Source of the DNA: Christensenella sp. UBA7102
GTDB lineage: Bacteria > Bacillota > Clostridia > Christensenellales > UBA1750
Assembly: GCA_002492415.1 (NCBI GenBank)
Contig: DKYK01000044.1
Span: 1-28,381 of the forward strand
Length of the DNA stretch: 28,381 nucleotides
Reading direction: 5' to 3'
A program made the position numbers and the translations under genes. The notes beneath the pieces are model-generated. The model did no database searches. It was not told the DNA's origin and saw only the letters and a list, made by a program, of their open reading frames with translations. Below, piece by piece: positions 7,489 to 15,749 of this stretch; position 1 is the stretch's first letter; every line of letters begins with the position of its first letter.

Positions 7489-8049
7489 TCAGCGCCTGCG
7501 CCCAAAGCGCCGGAGCAGCCCCAGGATGTCCTCCTCCGTCAGCATGCACAGCCTGTCGCAGACCTGCTGCGCATCCCCGGCCATGCCCTCGTCCAGCCAA
7601 TCCATCAGTATGCCGCCCACGCCGTGCTCCAGCAGCCGCAGCACAAACTTGGCGTCCTCCTCCGGCACGCCCTCGCGCTGGGCCGCCTCCCGGATCCGTC
7701 CCCACAGCGCGAACTCCACTACGCGCAGCAGGTATTTCTCCAGCTGCTCGCGCGAGACGGAGTGCACAGTATTGAGCATCAGCGCGCTCTCCTCCCGCGC
7801 GGTGCGCATCAGGCGCAGCAGCGCGCCGCGCCAGTCGCGGTCGCGGCGGCTCTCCTCGATGACGCGCTGCGTGCGCCGGTCGAACATCCATCCCACCAGC
7901 TCGTAGATGTCGTGAAAGTGGTAATAGAACGTCTGCCGCTTGACGCCGCCTGCCGTGCACAACTCCGTCACCGTGATGTCGTCCAGACGCTTCCTCTCCA
8001 GCAATTCTCTCAGCGCCTCCGCCAGCGCATACTTGGTCAGATCCGACAT
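7489..8049 (-). CDS. TetR/AcrR-family transcriptional regulator
   Basis: 186 residues. The N-terminal helix-turn-helix at about 25-44 (ITVTELCTAGGVKRQTFYYHF) is typical of TetR regulators. The ligand-binding half contains a DhaS-like arrangement with a conserved GVGGILMDWL segment. The ATG at 8049 is preceded by GGAAGGAATGAGGCC. It follows the MATE exporter in the same direction with a 93-bp gap containing a hairpin. It probably represses the exporter and perhaps the downstream radical SAM gene (inference from position). Confidence 0.9.
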   Translation of the reverse strand: MSDLTKYALAEALRELLERKRLDDITVTELCTAGGVKRQTFYYHFHDIYELVGWMFDRRTQRVIEESRRDRDWRGALLRLMRTAREESALMLNTVHSVSREQLEKYLLRVVEFALWGRIREAAQREGVPEEDAKFVLRLLEHGVGGILMDWLDEGMAGDAQQVCDRLCMLTEEDILGLLRRFGRRR

Positions 8050-8092
8050 GGCCTCATTCCTTCCCCCCTCTCTTCTGTGCCCTGCAGACAGT

Positions 8093-8132
8093 TTCGCCCC
8101 GGCGCGCGGGTAAACTGGCGTTCCGGGGCGAA
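8093..8132 (-). terminator. GC-rich hairpin between MATE and TetR genes
   Basis: 10-bp stem TTCGCCCCGG (8093-8102) / CCGGGGCGAA (8123-8132). There is no T run in either direction, so it may be a partial terminator or an mRNA-processing or stability element within the MATE-TetR transcript. Confidence 0.5.
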
Positions 8133-8142
8133 GAGTAATGCG

Positions 8143-9546
8143 TCAGGCAGCGGTGCGTTCTGCGTTTTTTGCCTTGCGGCACAGCGGGCTTCGCAGGTAG
8201 CAGATGGTCATCAGCAGGCTGCACATCACCCAGCCCATCGGATAGGCCAGCGACATGCCCACCAGCGAATTTCCCAGCAGGGAGTTGACCAGCAGGTACA
8301 GCTGGCGGAACGCCACAAAGGAGCCCAGCATGATGATCGTGGGAATATTCGCATTGCCAATGCCGCGCAACGCCCCTGCGTAGATCTGGTTAAAGCAGCA
8401 CAGCAGATAGAACGGGGTGATGATGTAAACAAAGCGCACGCCGTATTCCAGCACCTCGGCATCCGAGGTGAACAGGCGCATCAGCGGCCGTGCGAATACA
8501 ACGGCCACCACGCCCAGCACCGCCGAGACGATCAGCGACATGCCCAGCGCCTGCTTAACACCCTTGCGCGCCCGTTCCATCTGCTTCGCGCCGAAGTTCT
8601 GTCCCACGAACGTGGTGCTGGCCAGCGCGATGGCCTGCATGGGGATGAGCACAAAGGAATCCAGCTTATTGTAGCTTGACCAGCCCGCCATGCACGCGGA
8701 GCCAAAGTAGTTGATGTAGCTTTGCACAAACACATTGGAAAAGGAGGTGACGGCCTGCTGGATGGAGGTGGGCAGGCCAATGGACAGCACGCGGCGCAGC
8801 GAATCGCGTTCCACCTTCAGCTGCGACCAGTGGATGCCGTAGGGAGCGCCCGTGTGCGACAGCGAGTAGAGCACCAGCAGCGCGGATACGAACTGCGCAA
8901 GTATGGTGGCGCACGCGACGCCTGCCACGCCCATCTTAAATCCCAGCACAAAGAGCAGGTCGAAGAAGATGTTGAGCAGCGCCGAGGTGACCAGGAAGTA
9001 GAGCGGGCGCTTGCTGTCGCCCACCGCGCGCAGTATGCCGCTGCCCATGTTGTAAATGATCAGGCCGGTGATGCCCGCAAAATAGATGGTCAGGTACAGC
9101 TTTGCCGAGTCGAATACATCCTCGGGGGTGTCCATGAAGTGCAGCATGGGGGTGACGATGAGCACGCCCGCCGCCGTTGCCACCGCGCAGGATATCAGTG
9201 TGATGACCATCGTGGTGTGCACCGCGTCATGCAGCTTTTTGTAATCGTGCGCGCCGTAGGACTGCGAGATGACCACCGTTGCGCCCGTGGCCAGGCCGTT
9301 TGCCAGGCCCACCAGCATGTTGATGATGCTGCCCGTGGAGCCCACGGCGGCCAGCGCCTCCTTGCCCACGAACTGCCCCACCACGATGGTATCCACCGTA
9401 TTGTACAGCTGCTGAAACAGCTGCCCCACCATCATTGGGATGGCGAACTGCATCAGCAGTTTCCAGATCGTTCCCTGCGTCATGTCCGCATCGCTGCGGC
9501 CGCGCAGCGCACGTCGCTGTTTCCAGTCCTTCAGCCCTTGCATCAT
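8143..9546 (-). CDS. MATE-family multidrug/metabolite efflux transporter
   Basis: 467 residues with two MatE repeats and about 12 membrane segments. Typical segments include the N-terminal QLYNTVDTIVVGQFVG and LANGLATGATVVISQSYGA, and AGALRGIGNANIP in the second half. MATE proteins export cationic drugs or metabolites in exchange for Na+ or H+. Start ATG ATG at 9546/9543; the preceding site is AAGGGGGC, weaker than elsewhere in the window. Followed by a TetR regulator, the usual pairing for inducible efflux. Substrate unknown. Confidence 0.93.
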   Translation of the reverse strand: MMQGLKDWKQRRALRGRSDADMTQGTIWKLLMQFAIPMMVGQLFQQLYNTVDTIVVGQFVGKEALAAVGSTGSIINMLVGLANGLATGATVVISQSYGAHDYKKLHDAVHTTMVITLISCAVATAAGVLIVTPMLHFMDTPEDVFDSAKLYLTIYFAGITGLIIYNMGSGILRAVGDSKRPLYFLVTSALLNIFFDLLFVLGFKMGVAGVACATILAQFVSALLVLYSLSHTGAPYGIHWSQLKVERDSLRRVLSIGLPTSIQQAVTSFSNVFVQSYINYFGSACMAGWSSYNKLDSFVLIPMQAIALASTTFVGQNFGAKQMERARKGVKQALGMSLIVSAVLGVVAVVFARPLMRLFTSDAEVLEYGVRFVYIITPFYLLCCFNQIYAGALRGIGNANIPTIIMLGSFVAFRQLYLLVNSLLGNSLVGMSLAYPMGWVMCSLLMTICYLRSPLCRKAKNAERTAA

Positions 9547-9619
9547 GTTCCCAGTGCGCCCCCTTGCCCGTTGTCTTCATCTGGTGAAACGTTTACGCAT
9601 CCCAGTGACCTGTTCTATT

Positions 9620-9648
9620 AGTATAACACCGATGCCGGAATAAAGCAA
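9620..9648 (-). promoter_or_regulatory. Promoter of the MATE gene
   Basis: On the minus strand, TTGCTT (9643-9648), a 17-nt spacer and TATACT (9620-9625). The short palindrome AAACGTTT (9587-9594) lies between promoter and gene and could be a regulator site. Confidence 0.55.
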
Positions 9649-9666
9649 ATCCATTGCAGCACATTC

Positions 9667-9695
9667 TTGCGCAGCCTGCCGCCTTACAGTATAAT
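9667..9695 (+). promoter_or_regulatory. Promoter of the EamA - TetR operon
   Basis: TTGCGC (9667-9672), a 17-nt spacer and a perfect TATAAT (9690-9695), about 65 nt upstream of ATG 9768. It is divergent from the MATE promoter, only some 20 bp away. Confidence 0.75.
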
Positions 9696-9767
9696 GGAAC
9701 GGGTCCATCCGGTTGAACCATGCTTGGATGAGACGCCCAAATCAAATGGATCGAAGGGGAGAAACGG

Positions 9768-10649
9768 ATGAAAAAACATGCGCTGTGCGCGCTGGGCGCG
9801 GCCTGTCTCTGGGGGCTGATCGGGCTGTTCACGCGCAGTCTTTCCGCGCTGGGCTTTGCCTCAGGCGATACGCTGATCGTGCGGTGCGCCGTGGCGGCAG
9901 CGCTGTTCGGGCTGCTGCTGCTCGTGCGCGAGCGGAAGGGCTTCCGCATTCGCCTGCGCCACCTGTGGTGCTTTCTAGGCTCGGGCATCTGCAGCCTGCT
10001 GTTCTTCACATTCTGTTATTTTCAGGCCATTGAGCGCATGGAGATGTCGGTGGCGGCGATCCTGCTGTACACCGCGCCCATCTTCGTGATGCTGATCAGC
10101 GCCGTCGTGTTTCACGAGCGCATCACGGCGCGCAAGGGCTTGGCGCTGGCGGTGGCGTTTGCAGGCTGCTGCCTGGTGTCGGGCGGCGGCGGGAAGCTCA
10201 CCGCCGCGGGCCTGCTCTACGGCCTTGGCGCGGGCTTCGGTTATGCGCTGTACTCCATCTTTGCGCGCCTTGCATTGGATCGGGGCTATTCCAGCACCAC
10301 AGTCAACTTCTACTCCTGCCTGTTTTCCTGCGTCGGAGCCTGCCTGATCTGGGGCCTTCACCCGTTTGCGCTGGCGGCGGCCTCCTGGCAGGCGGCAGGG
10401 CTATCGGTGGGCATCGGCGTGGTGTGCTGCTTCCTGCCCTATCTGCTCTACACCTACGCGCTGACGGGCTGCGAACCCAGCCGCGCCTCCATCATCTGCA
10501 CGGCGGAACCCGTGGTGGCGGCGGCGATGGGCGTGCTGGCGTTTGGCGAACCTATGACGCCGGGCATCGCGGCGGGCATGGCGCTGACCATCGGCGCCAT
10601 TGCGCTGCTCAACCTTCCCGCGCGCAGAAAGGAGGGCATCCATGGCTAA
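9768..10649 (+). CDS. EamA/DMT-family transporter
   Basis: 293 residues with ten predicted membrane segments in two EamA repeats. The first repeat ends near AILLYTAPIFVMLISAVVF and the second near SIICTAEPVVAAAMGVLAF, the characteristic EamA signature. The family exports amino acids, nucleotides or other metabolites, or drugs; the substrate is unknown. The start at 9768 has AAGGGGAGAAACGG in front. Its TAA (10647-10649) lies within the start of the TetR gene (8-nt overlap), so the two are translated from one mRNA. Confidence 0.92.
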   Translation: MKKHALCALGAACLWGLIGLFTRSLSALGFASGDTLIVRCAVAAALFGLLLLVRERKGFRIRLRHLWCFLGSGICSLLFFTFCYFQAIERMEMSVAAILLYTAPIFVMLISAVVFHERITARKGLALAVAFAGCCLVSGGGGKLTAAGLLYGLGAGFGYALYSIFARLALDRGYSSTTVNFYSCLFSCVGACLIWGLHPFALAAASWQAAGLSVGIGVVCCFLPYLLYTYALTGCEPSRASIICTAEPVVAAAMGVLAFGEPMTPGIAAGMALTIGAIALLNLPARRKEGIHG

Positions 10650-11223
10650 AAAGACGCGCAACACTCGCGGGCGCATCGTGTCCGTCGCGTGGAAGCTATT
10701 CTACGAGCAGGGCTATGAGGACACCACCGTGGAGGAAATCATCGCGCAGTCGCACACCTCCAAGGGCAGCTTCTACCACTACTTTGACGGCAAGGACGCG
10801 CTGCTGAGCACGCTGAGCCTGCTGTTTGACGAAAAATATGAGGAGCTGCGCGACACGCTCGACCCCGACGCCCCCGCGATGCAGCAGCTGCTGTATCTCA
10901 ACGCCGAGCTGTTCGGCATGATTGAGAACAGCATCTCCATGGAGCTGCTGGCGCGCCTGCTGTCCACGCAGCTGACCACCAACGGCGAAAAACACCTGCT
11001 GGACCACAGCCGTGTCTACTATAAGCTGCTGCGCGCCATCATTTCCAAGGGGCAGGAAAAGGGCGAATTGACCAGCTGCATGAGCGTGAGCGAGATGGTC
11101 AAACTCTACGCGCTGTCCGAGCGCGCGCTGATGTACGACTGGTGCCTGTGCGGCGGCGAGTATTCGCTCAAGGCCTATGCTGCGCAGGTGCTGCCCGCTT
11201 TCCTCAGCGCGCTGAACGCATAA
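10642..11223 (+). CDS. TetR/AcrR-family transcriptional regulator
   Basis: 193 residues. The TetR_N helix-turn-helix lies at about 28-47 (TTVEEIIAQSHTSKGSFYHYF), followed by an all-helical ligand domain. ATG 10642 follows AAAGGAGGGCATCC and overlaps the end of the EamA gene; an upstream in-frame ATG lies within that gene without a good site. It probably controls its own transporter operon (inference). It is unrelated in the C-terminal half to the TetR at 7489. Confidence 0.92.
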   Translation: MAKKTRNTRGRIVSVAWKLFYEQGYEDTTVEEIIAQSHTSKGSFYHYFDGKDALLSTLSLLFDEKYEELRDTLDPDAPAMQQLLYLNAELFGMIENSISMELLARLLSTQLTTNGEKHLLDHSRVYYKLLRAIISKGQEKGELTSCMSVSEMVKLYALSERALMYDWCLCGGEYSLKAYAAQVLPAFLSALNA

Positions 11224-11264
11224 AAATACAAATTTTATTTTTCGTATCTTTTTTGATTCAATTT

Positions 11265-11302
11265 ACGTCTAATATATTTTTACGATATATTAGACGTTTT
11301 TT
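11265..11302 (+). terminator. Terminator after the TetR gene
   Basis: Perfect 13-bp stem ACGTCTAATATAT (11265-11277) / ATATATTAGACGT (11285-11297) followed by TTTTT. The stem is unusually AT-rich and is nested in an outer repeat ATTTACG (11261-11267) / CGTAAAT (11303-11309). The whole 11224-11352 stretch is AT-rich with no gene. Confidence 0.85.
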
Positions 11303-11352
11303 CGTAAATTTTTATAAAATCGTACAGTATTCAGTCTATACTTCGTTCTGCA

Positions 11353-11381
11353 TTGTGTTCTCTCTTTGTGCATGGTATAAT
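11353..11381 (+). promoter_or_regulatory. Promoter of the symporter gene
   Basis: TTGTGT (11353-11358), a 17-nt spacer and a perfect TATAAT (11376-11381), with the ribosome binding site GGAGGCG and ATG 11419 downstream. Confidence 0.75.
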
Positions 11382-11418
11382 AGACCCTGTTATTCATTGG
11401 AATGGAGGCGTTTACTCT

Positions 11419-12963
11419 ATGAATCCCGGACAGATCGGCATGATCGTCACCATCGCCGTCTACCTGATCGGCATGGTTGCCGTCGGCGTGTATTTCTCCA
11501 AGCGTGGGAGCTCAAATTCCTCTTCGGACTTCTTCTTGGGCGGGCGCAAAGTCGGCCCGCTGGTCACGGCCATGAGCGCCGAGGCCTCCGACATGTCCAG
11601 CTGGCTGCTGATGGGCCTGCCGGGTGTTGCGTACCTGACGGGTATCGCCGATGCGGGCTGGACCGCCATCGGCCTTGCCGTGGGCACATACTTCAACTGG
11701 CTGCTGGTGGCCAAGCGCCTGCGCCGCTATACCATTGCGGCGGACAACGCCATCACCATCCCGGCGTTCTTCTCACGCCGCTACCGCGACAATAAGAACC
11801 TGCTCACCTGTATTGCGGCCATCGTGATCCTGGTGTTCTTCATCCCTTACACGGCCTCGGGTTTCAAGGCCATCGGCACGCTGTTCAACAGCCTGTTTGG
11901 CGTCAACTACCACCTGTCCATGATTCTGGGCGCGCTGGTGGTCATCGGCTACACGGTGCTGGGCGGTTTTCTCGCCGTGTCCACGACGGATCTGATGCAG
12001 TCCATCGTAATGTCCATCGCGCTGGTCGCCATCGTGTTCTTCGGCGTCTCCTGCGCCGGCGGCTGGAGCGCCGTGGCCCAGAATGCGCAGGACCTTGCGG
12101 GCTATCTGAGCCTGACGCAGCTGCATGACCTTGCCAGCGGCGCCGCAACGCCCTATGGGTTCTTGACCATTGTCTCGACGATGGCCTGGGGTCTGGGCTA
12201 CTTCGGCATGCCGCACATCCTGCTGCGCTTTATGGCCATTCGCGATGAAAAGGAGCTGCCCACCTCCCGCCGCATCGGTACCATCTGGGTGGTCATTTCT
12301 ATGTTCGTCGCCATTGTCATTGGCCTGATCGGAAACGCCGCGTCCAAGGCGGGCGCGCTGCCGCAGCTGACCACCAGCGCGGAGTCCGAAACTGTCGTCA
12401 TCCAGTTCGCGTTTCTGCTGAGCCAGAACGGAATCCTCGCCGCGCTGCTGGGCGGCCTGGTCATCGCGGGCATCCTGGCCAGCACCATGTCCACTGCGGA
12501 CTCACAGCTGCTCACCGCCGCTTCCGCCGTGTCTCAGAATCTGCTGCAGGACTGCTTCAAGATCAAGATGAGTACCAAGGTCTCCATGCTCACCGCACGT
12601 CTGACCGTAGTGATCATTTCCCTGATCGGCGTGATCCTGGCCTGGGATCCTAACAGCTCGGTATTTAAGATCGTATCCTTTGCCTGGGCGGGCTTCGGCG
12701 CGGCCTTCGGTCCGGTGGTGCTCTTTGCGCTGTTCTGGAAGCGCAGCAACAAGTGGGGCGCGCTGGCCGGCATGGTATCCGGCGGCGTGATGGTGTTCGT
12801 ATGGAAGTTCCTCGTCCGCCCCATCGGCGGCGTGTGGGATCTCTACGAACTGCTTCCCGCCTTCCTCGTAGCCAGCATCGCCATCGTGGCGGTCTCGCTG
12901 CTCACCGCCGCACCATCCAAAGAGATCTGCGACGAATTTGACGCTGTCAAAACCATGCGTTGA
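11419..12963 (+). CDS. putP: Sodium/proline symporter (SSS family)
   Basis: 514 residues, close to the usual 500 of PutP, with about 13 membrane helices. Diagnostic segments are SDFFLGGRKVGP (about 36-47), SAEASDMSSWLLMGLPG (53-69) and ILASTMSTADSQLL in the second half, all characteristic of PutP-type Na+/solute symporters. It imports proline with Na+ at the cytoplasmic membrane. Proline is inferred from overall similarity; a related solute is possible. ATG 11419 has GGAGGCGTTTACTCT before it. Single-gene unit with its own promoter and a hairpin behind it. No proline catabolism gene is next to it. Confidence 0.9.
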   Translation: MNPGQIGMIVTIAVYLIGMVAVGVYFSKRGSSNSSSDFFLGGRKVGPLVTAMSAEASDMSSWLLMGLPGVAYLTGIADAGWTAIGLAVGTYFNWLLVAKRLRRYTIAADNAITIPAFFSRRYRDNKNLLTCIAAIVILVFFIPYTASGFKAIGTLFNSLFGVNYHLSMILGALVVIGYTVLGGFLAVSTTDLMQSIVMSIALVAIVFFGVSCAGGWSAVAQNAQDLAGYLSLTQLHDLASGAATPYGFLTIVSTMAWGLGYFGMPHILLRFMAIRDEKELPTSRRIGTIWVVISMFVAIVIGLIGNAASKAGALPQLTTSAESETVVIQFAFLLSQNGILAALLGGLVIAGILASTMSTADSQLLTAASAVSQNLLQDCFKIKMSTKVSMLTARLTVVIISLIGVILAWDPNSSVFKIVSFAWAGFGAAFGPVVLFALFWKRSNKWGALAGMVSGGVMVFVWKFLVRPIGGVWDLYELLPAFLVASIAIVAVSLLTAAPSKEICDEFDAVKTMR

Positions 12964-12991
12964 CAACGGTTAATAACCCAAACGATATGTT

Positions 12992-13029
12992 GGCCGCGAG
13001 GGGATGCGCTGCATTTTCCCCTCGCGGCC
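12992..13029 (+). terminator. Strong hairpin after the symporter gene
   Basis: Perfect 12-bp stem GGCCGCGAGGGG (12992-13003) / CCCCTCGCGGCC (13018-13029), with an outer ACGAT/ATCGT extension. There is no T run after the stem, so termination may be weak or depend on other factors. Confidence 0.65.
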
Positions 13030-13092
13030 GATCGTCTATCAAGGAATTATTCTTTTCACCGAATCCCTCTGAATTTTAAAAGGAAGATCACA

Positions 13093-14564
13093 ATGCGTCA
13101 ATCTTTTCTCACGGCGACCCCTGAATCCCTTGGCATCTCCTCTCGCAGTATACTGGAGTTCATCCGCCGCGCACAGGACGGCTGCATCGAAATGCACAAG
13201 TTCGCCATACTGCGGCATGTGGAAAGCTAGCCGCAAAGGGCTGCTGGTCGCCCTATCAGGAGGACGTCCCTCATGCGATGTTTTCCTTTTCCAAGACGCT
13301 GACCGCCACCGCTATTGGTTTTGCCGAGCAGGAGGGCATCCTGTCACTGGACGAAAAGTTAGTGGACCTTTTTCCCGATGAATGCCCCGCGCAGATCAGC
13401 GAGAATCTGGCCAAGGCGGACATCCGCAGCCTGCTGACCATGAGCTGCGGACATGAAACGGAATCCCCTCTGCGCGAGAGCGCCGATTGGATCCGCGCCT
13501 TCCTCGCGCATGAGTTCGAGTACACCCCTGGCGCCATGTTCCAATACAACACGCTGGGCACCAACATGCTCGCCGCCATCCTCTATCGCAAGACGGGCTG
13601 CTCGTTGACACAGTACCTCAAACCCCGCCTGTTCGACCCATTGGGTATGACGGATGCCTTCTGCTCCGTGATGCCCGATGGCGTGATCCAGCGCGGCGGC
13701 TCCGGCTTTAGGCTGACGCTGGAGGACATGATGCGCTTCACCCAGTTCTTCCTGCAAAAGGGCAAGTGGGACGGCATACAGCTGCTGGGCGAGGAATGGA
13801 TCGCCCGCGCCTCCGCCGCGCAGATCGGCACCGTCAATCCCGTGTTCACCAACCACGACTCCAACTGGCGTTTGGGCTACGGTTACCAGATGTGGCGCTG
13901 TATCCCAGACGGAGTCTACCGTGCGGATGGCGCCTACGGCCAATTCGGCATCGTGATTCCCGCCAAGGATGCGGTGATCGTAATCAACTCGGCCTCCACC
14001 TACCCCGATGATCTGCTCAACATTGCCTGGGACACGTTGCTCAAGGGCATGGCGGACGCTCCCCTTCCTGAGGATCCGCAGGCGCAGGCCGAGCTTGCCG
14101 AAACCCTCGCCTCGCTCTCCCTGCCCACGCTCTGGGGCGTGCGCAGCCGGGGGCAGGAGCAGCGCCTGAAAGGCGTTCGCTTTGTCTGCGCAGACATGCC
14201 CAATCTGCTGGACTTCATTGGCGGCGCAGGCAAACGTGTGGTCGCAGGCGATGAGGTCTCCACGTTGTCCTTCTCCTTTAACGCCGATGGCATGATCCTT
14301 ACTGCGGGTAACGTTGCGCTGCGCGCTCCTTTCAACGGCAGCCACAGCATCCAATGCATCGACGGCATGCACTACGCCGCGTCCGCCGCGTGGATGGGCG
14401 AATACATGCTGTATATCGACGCGCGCAACACCGAGTCTGCCTCTGGCTCGCACCTCTGCTTCCGCTTCGACGACGCGGGCGCCACCGTCGAGCGCAGCTC
14501 CACCCTCCCCACCGCCGGCTGGGACGGTGAGGTGCAGAACACCTACCGCCTTACCCGCGCCTGA
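13093..14564 (+). pseudogene. Serine hydrolase (beta-lactamase family), frameshifted
   Basis: The 5' part reads from ATG 13093 (AAGGAAGA before it) as MRQSFLTATPESLGIS... and ends at TAG 13228-13230 after 45 residues. The rest of the same family continues in another frame to 14564. The join is at about 13213-13220: family members have a RHGK-type sequence there, and removing one TG from CATGTGG restores RHGKLAAKGCWSPYQED. The nucleophile motif SFSK lies just after the break (codons near 13284-13295), followed by YNTLGTN and RADGAYGQFG. The whole would be about 490 residues of COG1680 class C beta-lactamase/esterase type. An internal ATG at 13278 leaves only two residues before the catalytic serine, so an active short product is unlikely. 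It could be a sequencing or assembly error. Confidence 0.85.
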
Positions 14565-14625
14565 CCCCCCCCCAAACGTCCAGCAGCCACAACCCAGGCC
14601 GGCTGTCGTACCAGTGACACCCTTG

Positions 14626-14675
14626 TAAAAGAAGAATCAGCTTTTTGTTAATGCAGAAAGCTGGTTCTTCTTTTA
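14626..14675. terminator. Bidirectional terminator
   Basis: An 18-bp stem with one G-T pair: AAAAGAAGAATCAGCTTT (14627-14644) against AAAGCTGGTTCTTCTTTT (14657-14674). The outer A/T tract gives a T run in both directions. It serves the convergent serine hydrolase and lipoprotein genes. Confidence 0.85.
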
Positions 14676-14724
14676 TGCTCCCAAATAAACTCCTTTGACA
14701 AGCTGACCCCGCCGCTGGCTCGCT

Positions 14725-15675
14725 CTATCTTTTCAGAATGCCGCCGAACAGCTTCTCGTAGGCGGCACGATCCTCTCGCCTTATCTCATAGCGCGCATCC
14801 TCCAGCCCGATATAGCCGCTGGCGACTACGCCATGCAGTGTTTCACCGCTGGCCATCTCCCAGATCATTTCGCAATACACGCTCACCTTCTCCCCGCGCA
14901 TCTCCACCTCGCTGCGCTCCATCAGCGCGAGCATACGGTCGACTTCCTGCTCTCCCAGCTGCATGCGCTCCCCAGTCGCATAATTGACCACCTCCGCGCG
15001 GACGATGTCCTCCGCACCGGGCAGTTCAGGCTGCCGTACCCGCCATTCCTCGTCAAGCAGCGCGTCCAGTCCTTCCCCTTCCACGGCAAAGTATCGCTGG
15101 TCGCCGCCCTGTGCGTTTCGCAGACTGCACACGATTGGTGCCAGCTCCCGCCCCGCATCGCGGCTCACTTCAAAGTCCCACACCTCGTCCTGCCGCGTGA
15201 TGTACACCAGATGGACCGACGGCTCAAAAAATCCCATGATCTCGGCGTATTCCACCTCGCGAAATCTCGCCTGCGTCAGGCATTCAACCAGCGCCTGCTG
15301 CTGCCCGACATCCCAATCGAGCAGCACCGGGTAACAGAGCCGTCCCTCTCGCGCGATGGCGTAAAACGCGCCCGGCGGCAGCCGCATGCGCCCTTCCTCA
15401 AAGGTGACTTCCTCCGCACCCTCCTCTATGATTGCCTCCGGCGCCACGCTACAATTGCCGCCTCGGAAGAGCAATACACCCAGCACGCTCCCCCTGTTCT
15501 TCACCTGCGCGCGCACCGCCTCCGGGTCCACCGTCCAAACCTCCGCGCTCGGCTCCGGCGTGGGAGACTGCATGGGAGTAGGGCCGGGCGTCACCTCTGG
15601 CAGCGCCTGCGGTGCTGCAGAACAGCCCATCAAAAGCATCGTACATTGCATTATAGCTATGATTCTCCTTATCAT
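14725..15675 (-). CDS. Putative lipoprotein of unknown function
   Basis: 316 residues. A lipoprotein signal peptide (MIRRIIAIMQCTMLLMGC, lipobox LLMGC) is followed by a Pro/Thr-rich linker (PEVTPGPTPMQSPTPEPS) and a soluble domain rich in acidic residues. I do not recognise the domain. The open frame extends 24 codons further upstream, but ATG 15675 has AAGGAGAAGAAAA in front and yields the signal peptide, so it is the start. It lies downstream of, and in the same direction as, the decayed secreted-protein gene, with a hairpin between them. No promoter of its own is evident, so it may depend on read-through. Confidence 0.8.
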   Translation of the reverse strand: MIRRIIAIMQCTMLLMGCSAAPQALPEVTPGPTPMQSPTPEPSAEVWTVDPEAVRAQVKNRGSVLGVLLFRGGNCSVAPEAIIEEGAEEVTFEEGRMRLPPGAFYAIAREGRLCYPVLLDWDVGQQQALVECLTQARFREVEYAEIMGFFEPSVHLVYITRQDEVWDFEVSRDAGRELAPIVCSLRNAQGGDQRYFAVEGEGLDALLDEEWRVRQPELPGAEDIVRAEVVNYATGERMQLGEQEVDRMLALMERSEVEMRGEKVSVYCEMIWEMASGETLHGVVASGYIGLEDARYEIRREDRAAYEKLFGGILKR

Positions 15676-15706
15676 TTTTCTTCTCCTTATTCTTTGTTGC
15701 AAAGGC

Positions 15707-15736
15707 TCCTGCTGCAAGATTGCTCTTGCAGCAGGA
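15707..15736 (-). terminator. Hairpin between the decayed gene and the lipoprotein gene
   Basis: Perfect 13-bp stem TCCTGCTGCAAGA (15707-15719) / TCTTGCAGCAGGA (15724-15736) with a 4-nt loop. On the minus strand the tail CCTTTGC is short, so it is probably a leaky terminator. Confidence 0.65.
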
Positions 15737-15749
15737 ACCCGCTCCAAAT

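Noticed and set aside
5842..8679. A 945-codon open frame on the plus strand
   Set aside because: It is antisense to the epimerase, radical SAM, TetR and MATE genes, has no ribosome binding site or recognisable domain, and is rich in His, Gln and Arg as expected from the complement of GC-rich codons.
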